Source of the DNA: WQUF01 sp031549885
GTDB taxonomy: Bacteria; Bacillota; Clostridia; Clostridiales; Clostridiaceae
Assembly (NCBI GenBank): GCA_031549885.1
Contig: JAVBPD010000037.1
Location: 10,983 to 74,982 of the forward strand
DNA length: 64,000 bases
Reading direction: 5' to 3'
A program made the translations under genes and the position numbers. The notes below the pieces were generated by a model. The model searched no databases and was not told the origin of the DNA. It saw only the letters and a list, made by a program, of their open reading frames with translations. Positions 60,744 to 64,000 of this stretch are shown here, piece after piece; within the stretch, counting starts at the first letter, position 1, and each line of letters begins with the position of its first letter.

Positions 60744-62417
60744 TTGAACGTTTTAACCGGAATAATTGCTATGTACATTTTGGGAATAATTTTTTCTTAT
60801 AGTTTATTTACAAAGCAGTGGCATATTTGTATTTTATCTTTAATTTTAATATTTATAATCATGATTAATGAACATTTTAAAAAAAGAAATATTGTTTTTA
60901 TTTTATTTTTTATGCTATCTGTATTTTCATACTTTACTCTGATAAATACAAAATTTAATGATAAAATTTGGCTTTATGTTGATAAAGAATCAAAATATGG
61001 ATATATAGCTAAATACAAAAATCTTACAGTATATTTAAATGGCGATTTTAAAAAGGAATCTTTAACAGGTAAAAATTTGCTTGTAAAGGGATCTTATAGT
61101 TATAAGATAGATGGCTTTAATGGGGTGCTTGGAAATTTTAAAGTAAATGAAATAATAAAGGAAGAAAATACAATAAAATATTATACCAATAAATACAAAG
61201 CATATCTGTATGATAGGTTTAAAGATCATTTAGGTAAGGTAAACGCTTCCTATGTAATGGCTCTTGTTTTTGGTGATGGAAAGCATATTAGCGTTGAAGA
61301 AAAAAATGAATTAAAAACATTAGGAATACTTCATGTGCTCTCTGTCTCTGGGTTTCACATGGTGCTCATATTTGGTATATTTAAAAAGCTTTTTAATATG
61401 AAAATAGCTATTTTATTAACTTTTTTTTATTTACTCCTAACAGGAGTTGAAAGTGCATCTCTTCGTGCATTTATAATGATATTTATTGCTAAAATGTCTA
61501 ATGTATTTCACAGAAATTATAACAGCCGATCTGCTCTTTATTTTGCTGCTTTAGTGATTTTATTGATAAATCCATTTAATTTATTTAATATAGGATTTTT
61601 ATTGTCATTTGGAGCAACTTTAGGAATACTGATGTATCAAAGGAAAGCTTCAAAAGTTTTACCATCATTTTTGTTTAAATTTAATGAAGATTTAGCTCTT
61701 ACTATTTCTGCACAAGTTTTTATACTTCCAATGCTTTGGCTTACATTTGGAGGAGTAAATACTATTTTTTTAATAGGAAATATTCTGCTTATACCATTTT
61801 ATACCATAATAATTTATCTTTCACTTGGAATGTTTGTAGCGCTTGATTTTAACTTTATTGTAATAATTTTTGCAAAAATAATAAATTGGTTATTTTATTC
61901 TTTAGAAGGTGCTAAAATGTTTTTGTTAAATATCGATATGCCTATTTTAAATTTTAACGCAGAAGCTTGTTTTTTATACATATGCATTTTCATTTTTATT
62001 GCTTCTTTAAAATATACAAAGAAATACAGAAAACAAATCATAATAGTAATGTTAACAATGTACATATCTATAACTTTTAAAATATTCCCTGAAGCTACTA
62101 TATATGAGAATGAGAATTTTTCAGCTGTTTTTATTAACCATCTCAATTATAAATATCTATTTGCAAATTATGATGAAATAAATGGAAATAGCATAGCTAA
62201 ATTAAAAAGTAATCTTGATAGTCCAATTACAATAAGCAATTTTAAAAATGTAGTAACAAGGGGTGGAGTGTCACTATATTCAAAAGAAAATAATATATTG
62301 GTGATTTATAAAGGAAAAAAACTTTCGATACCTTCTTTAAAAAAAGAAAGCAATTGTGATATAATTACCAAATACAAATATATGTTAGGTAAGTGGTGGT
62401 TAGTGTGCTCAAACTAA
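60744..62417 (+). CDS. comEC: ComEC/Rec2-type DNA uptake channel protein, without metallo-beta-lactamase domain
   Basis: Start chosen at TTG 60744 (GGAGGTG 6 bases upstream), 557 residues; GTG 60735 falls inside that site. An N-terminal membrane hairpin and OB-like segment (DUF4131 region, 60-150) precede the competence domain with LGILHVLSVSGFHMVLIFG and about eight or more helices. Full ComEC proteins are about 750 residues with a C-terminal metallo-beta-lactamase domain; here the last 100 residues are short and have no HxHxDH motif. It lies directly before holA, a common arrangement. Confidence 0.88.
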   Translation: MNVLTGIIAMYILGIIFSYSLFTKQWHICILSLILIFIIMINEHFKKRNIVFILFFMLSVFSYFTLINTKFNDKIWLYVDKESKYGYIAKYKNLTVYLNGDFKKESLTGKNLLVKGSYSYKIDGFNGVLGNFKVNEIIKEENTIKYYTNKYKAYLYDRFKDHLGKVNASYVMALVFGDGKHISVEEKNELKTLGILHVLSVSGFHMVLIFGIFKKLFNMKIAILLTFFYLLLTGVESASLRAFIMIFIAKMSNVFHRNYNSRSALYFAALVILLINPFNLFNIGFLLSFGATLGILMYQRKASKVLPSFLFKFNEDLALTISAQVFILPMLWLTFGGVNTIFLIGNILLIPFYTIIIYLSLGMFVALDFNFIVIIFAKIINWLFYSLEGAKMFLLNIDMPILNFNAEACFLYICIFIFIASLKYTKKYRKQIIIVMLTMYISITFKIFPEATIYENENFSAVFINHLNYKYLFANYDEINGNSIAKLKSNLDSPITISNFKNVVTRGGVSLYSKENNILVIYKGKKLSIPSLKKESNCDIITKYKYMLGKWWLVCSN

Positions 62418-63445
62418 GTCAAATACAAAAGGATATAAAGGATAAGAAATTTAGCAATTGTTATATATTTGTCGGACAGGATGAAGGCTTAATAAAATCA
62501 TCTATTGAAGATTTAAAAAATTCTGTTTTAAAAAACAACTTTAAAGATCTTAATTTTGTGGAATTTGATGGAAGAAAAATAGAATCTGTTGACGATATAA
62601 TTAATGCATGTGAAACATTGCCTCTTCTTTCACCATATAGAATAGTTTTAATATATAGAGCATCATTTTTAGAAAGCAATGAAGATGTTAAAAATAAGAA
62701 AATAGCTTCGTCTTTTGTAAAATACATACCTCAAATGTCTGATCAAACTATACTTATTATATATACTCTTCTATATTCTAAAAGAGATAAGCCAAGCAGC
62801 AAAATAAATAAATTTGATAAAATATGCAAGGTAATTGAAGCAAAATATGATTCTAAAGAAAAGAAAGCTGCTGTTTTAAATTATATTGAAGCTATGATAA
62901 ATAGTGGAGGAAGGACCATTAGCAAATCTATATTAGAGCTTTTATTTGAAACATATAAAAATTCTGATTCAATGTTTATAAAAAATGAAATAGATAAACT
63001 TTTAAGTTTTGTTGATGATAATGTAATTTCAAAAGAGCATATAAAAGCAATATGTACTAAAAGTAGCGATGATGATATTTTCGACTTAGTTGACTATATA
63101 TCAAATAAAAAATTTAGCGATGCGCTTGAGGTAGTAAATGATTTAATTTATAAAGGAGAAAAACCAGAAGGTATAATTTTCTTTATAGAGCGCCAATTGA
63201 GACTTTTATATATTATGAAATTTGCAGTTTATGAAAATAAAAATTTAGAATATATTTCTAAAGAACTAAACTTAAATATATATGTTTGTAAAAATATGCT
63301 AATTCAGAGCAACAGGTTTAGCAAATTTCAACTTCAAAAAGCTATTGAAATATGCTTAAATTCAGAAAAAAAATTTAAAAGTGAATCTATTGATAAATTA
63401 TCGCAGCTTGAGTTTTTAATTATAAATTTAATGAGTGTAAGTTGA
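62405..63445 (+). CDS. holA: DNA polymerase III delta subunit
   Basis: Clamp-loader subunit that opens the sliding clamp. I prefer GTG 62405 (AAGTGGTGG just upstream) giving MLKLSQIQKDIKDKKFSNCYIFVGQDEG, 346 residues; GTG 62393 or 62396 are alternatives. The N-terminal segment FVGQDEGLIKSSIEDLK and the central DLVDYISNKKFSDALEVV, GEKPEGIIFFIERQLRLLYIMK are typical of bacterial HolA. It overlaps the end of comEC in another frame, so they are coupled. Confidence 0.9.
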   Translation: MLKLSQIQKDIKDKKFSNCYIFVGQDEGLIKSSIEDLKNSVLKNNFKDLNFVEFDGRKIESVDDIINACETLPLLSPYRIVLIYRASFLESNEDVKNKKIASSFVKYIPQMSDQTILIIYTLLYSKRDKPSSKINKFDKICKVIEAKYDSKEKKAAVLNYIEAMINSGGRTISKSILELLFETYKNSDSMFIKNEIDKLLSFVDDNVISKEHIKAICTKSSDDDIFDLVDYISNKKFSDALEVVNDLIYKGEKPEGIIFFIERQLRLLYIMKFAVYENKNLEYISKELNLNIYVCKNMLIQSNRFSKFQLQKAIEICLNSEKKFKSESIDKLSQLEFLIINLMSVS

Positions 63446-63492
63446 AGTTTTTGGCAATACTAAATCTATACTAATTAAATTAGGAGGTTAGG

Positions 63493-63972
63493 ATGTTTAA
63501 ACCAAGTGAGAAAGATTTTGATGTTTTGTTTAATGGAACTGAAGAAAAATTAAAAGAGTTTAATGAACAATATTTTGATATCATTGAAGAATTTGACTTA
63601 AATGAAATACTCGATAAATTCAAAGAACGTTCGATTAATGATAGAATAAAAGCAGCATTTATAGTTATTTTTGGAATAAGCATTTTTAAGGAAGAGAAAA
63701 AAGAAGAAATTTTAAGAAAGTTTTCTGGAGTAATATGTGACGATGATCTAGGTGAGAAATACGATAAATATGAAGCAAATTCTTCTTTTGATGATAGCTA
63801 TTCTATAGTTAAAAAAGTAAATGAATTAATAAAAAACAATTTTAAAGTTAGAGAATTTAGGTTTAAATTAAAAGAAGATCATAAAGATTTTTTTGTATTA
63901 GATAATAGCACTTGGGATTATGCGTCAAAAAAATATAAAAAAGGAATGTTTGAATTTTTGGATAAAGTATAA
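63493..63972 (+). CDS. Hypothetical cytosolic protein
   Basis: A 159-residue acidic/lysine-rich protein with AGGAGG 5-8 bases before the ATG. I do not recognise a family. It appears helical (KEFNEQYFDIIEEFDLNEIL), has one short hydrophobic segment (IKAAFIVIFGISIF) that is too short and isolated for a confident membrane helix, and a conserved-looking WDYASKKYKKGMFEFL end. It lies 47 bases after holA, where many clostridia have rpsT. Confidence 0.6.
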   Translation: MFKPSEKDFDVLFNGTEEKLKEFNEQYFDIIEEFDLNEILDKFKERSINDRIKAAFIVIFGISIFKEEKKEEILRKFSGVICDDDLGEKYDKYEANSSFDDSYSIVKKVNELIKNNFKVREFRFKLKEDHKDFFVLDNSTWDYASKKYKKGMFEFLDKV

Positions 63973-64000
63973 TAATTTAATATAAAATAGTGTAAATTAT

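Noticed and set aside
1..64000. CRISPR array, tRNA/rRNA genes, transposase or prophage genes
   Set aside because: No regularly spaced repeats, no tRNA-like cloverleaf or TTCGA-T-loop sequences in intergenic regions, and no recombinase or phage structural genes seen.

Overview
The window looks like chromosome from a low-GC, endospore-forming, probably anaerobic Clostridium-type Firmicute. The sequence is very AT-rich, most genes have strong GGAGG-type ribosome-binding sites with frequent TTG or GTG starts, and there are sporulation-linked families (a Spo0A-type regulator, YtaF), a peptide-fermenting gene set, and many families typical of clostridia (DUF1576, DUF6483, DUF6514). I see no tRNA, rRNA, CRISPR array, insertion sequence or prophage. 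Most of the window is ordinary chromosome with a few small accessory islands.

Layout. 1-7.9 kb: the 3' part of a class V aminotransferase, a Nudix gene that sits between two imperfect copies of the aminotransferase 3' end, and a complete oligopeptide ABC transporter operon with a metallopeptidase gene inside it. 8.0-12.4 kb (minus strand): a Spo0A-like response regulator, two paralogous membrane histidine kinases and a small DUF6514-type gene. 12.8-19.9 kb: DUF1576 membrane protein, small unknown proteins, phosphofructokinase, a LysR regulator divergent from a C_GCAxxG_C_C protein and TDT transporter, and a Fic protein. 20.1-25.7 kb (minus): a second complete oligopeptide transporter operon (oppBCDFA). 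25.8-30 kb: YtaF, DUF6483, a KimA-like permease, a short D,D-carboxypeptidase. 29.9-33.9 kb: an orphan sugar-type binding lipoprotein divergent from a YesM/YesN two-component system. 33.9-41.6 kb: folC, two secreted proteins, a D-aminopeptidase, a Xaa-Pro aminopeptidase and mnmH. 43.7-48.1 kb: aroA-aroE, then a radical SAM enzyme coupled to a D-cysteine desulfhydrase-type enzyme. 48.2-51.3 kb: a BlaI/M56 regulatory pair and a SPOR-domain protein that share an unusual double operator. 51.5-64 kb: a McrB-EVE protein, a SEC-C protein, cutC, lepB, an SDR, a ParB-BMP fusion protein, comEC, holA and an unknown.

The most interesting signal is the minus-strand cluster at 8.5-12.4 kb. The two histidine kinases are clearly paralogous along their whole length but have decayed in complementary ways: one keeps the phosphoacceptor histidine and has lost the ATP-binding boxes, while the other keeps the ATP-binding boxes and has Lys in place of the histidine. 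They are co-oriented with, and lie directly behind, a response regulator whose output domain is of the Spo0A type. I infer an obligate two-subunit kinase feeding a Spo0A paralogue. The second notable system is the BlaI/M56 pair, whose sensor carries two tandem beta-rich repeats instead of a penicillin-binding domain and whose double operator is repeated upstream of a SPOR-domain envelope protein.

Peptide use is a theme. Two oligopeptide importers, a DUF885-type peptidase, an M55 D-aminopeptidase and an M24B aminopeptidase would together import and degrade peptides; PLP enzymes (aminotransferase, desulfhydrase-like) could act on the released amino acids.
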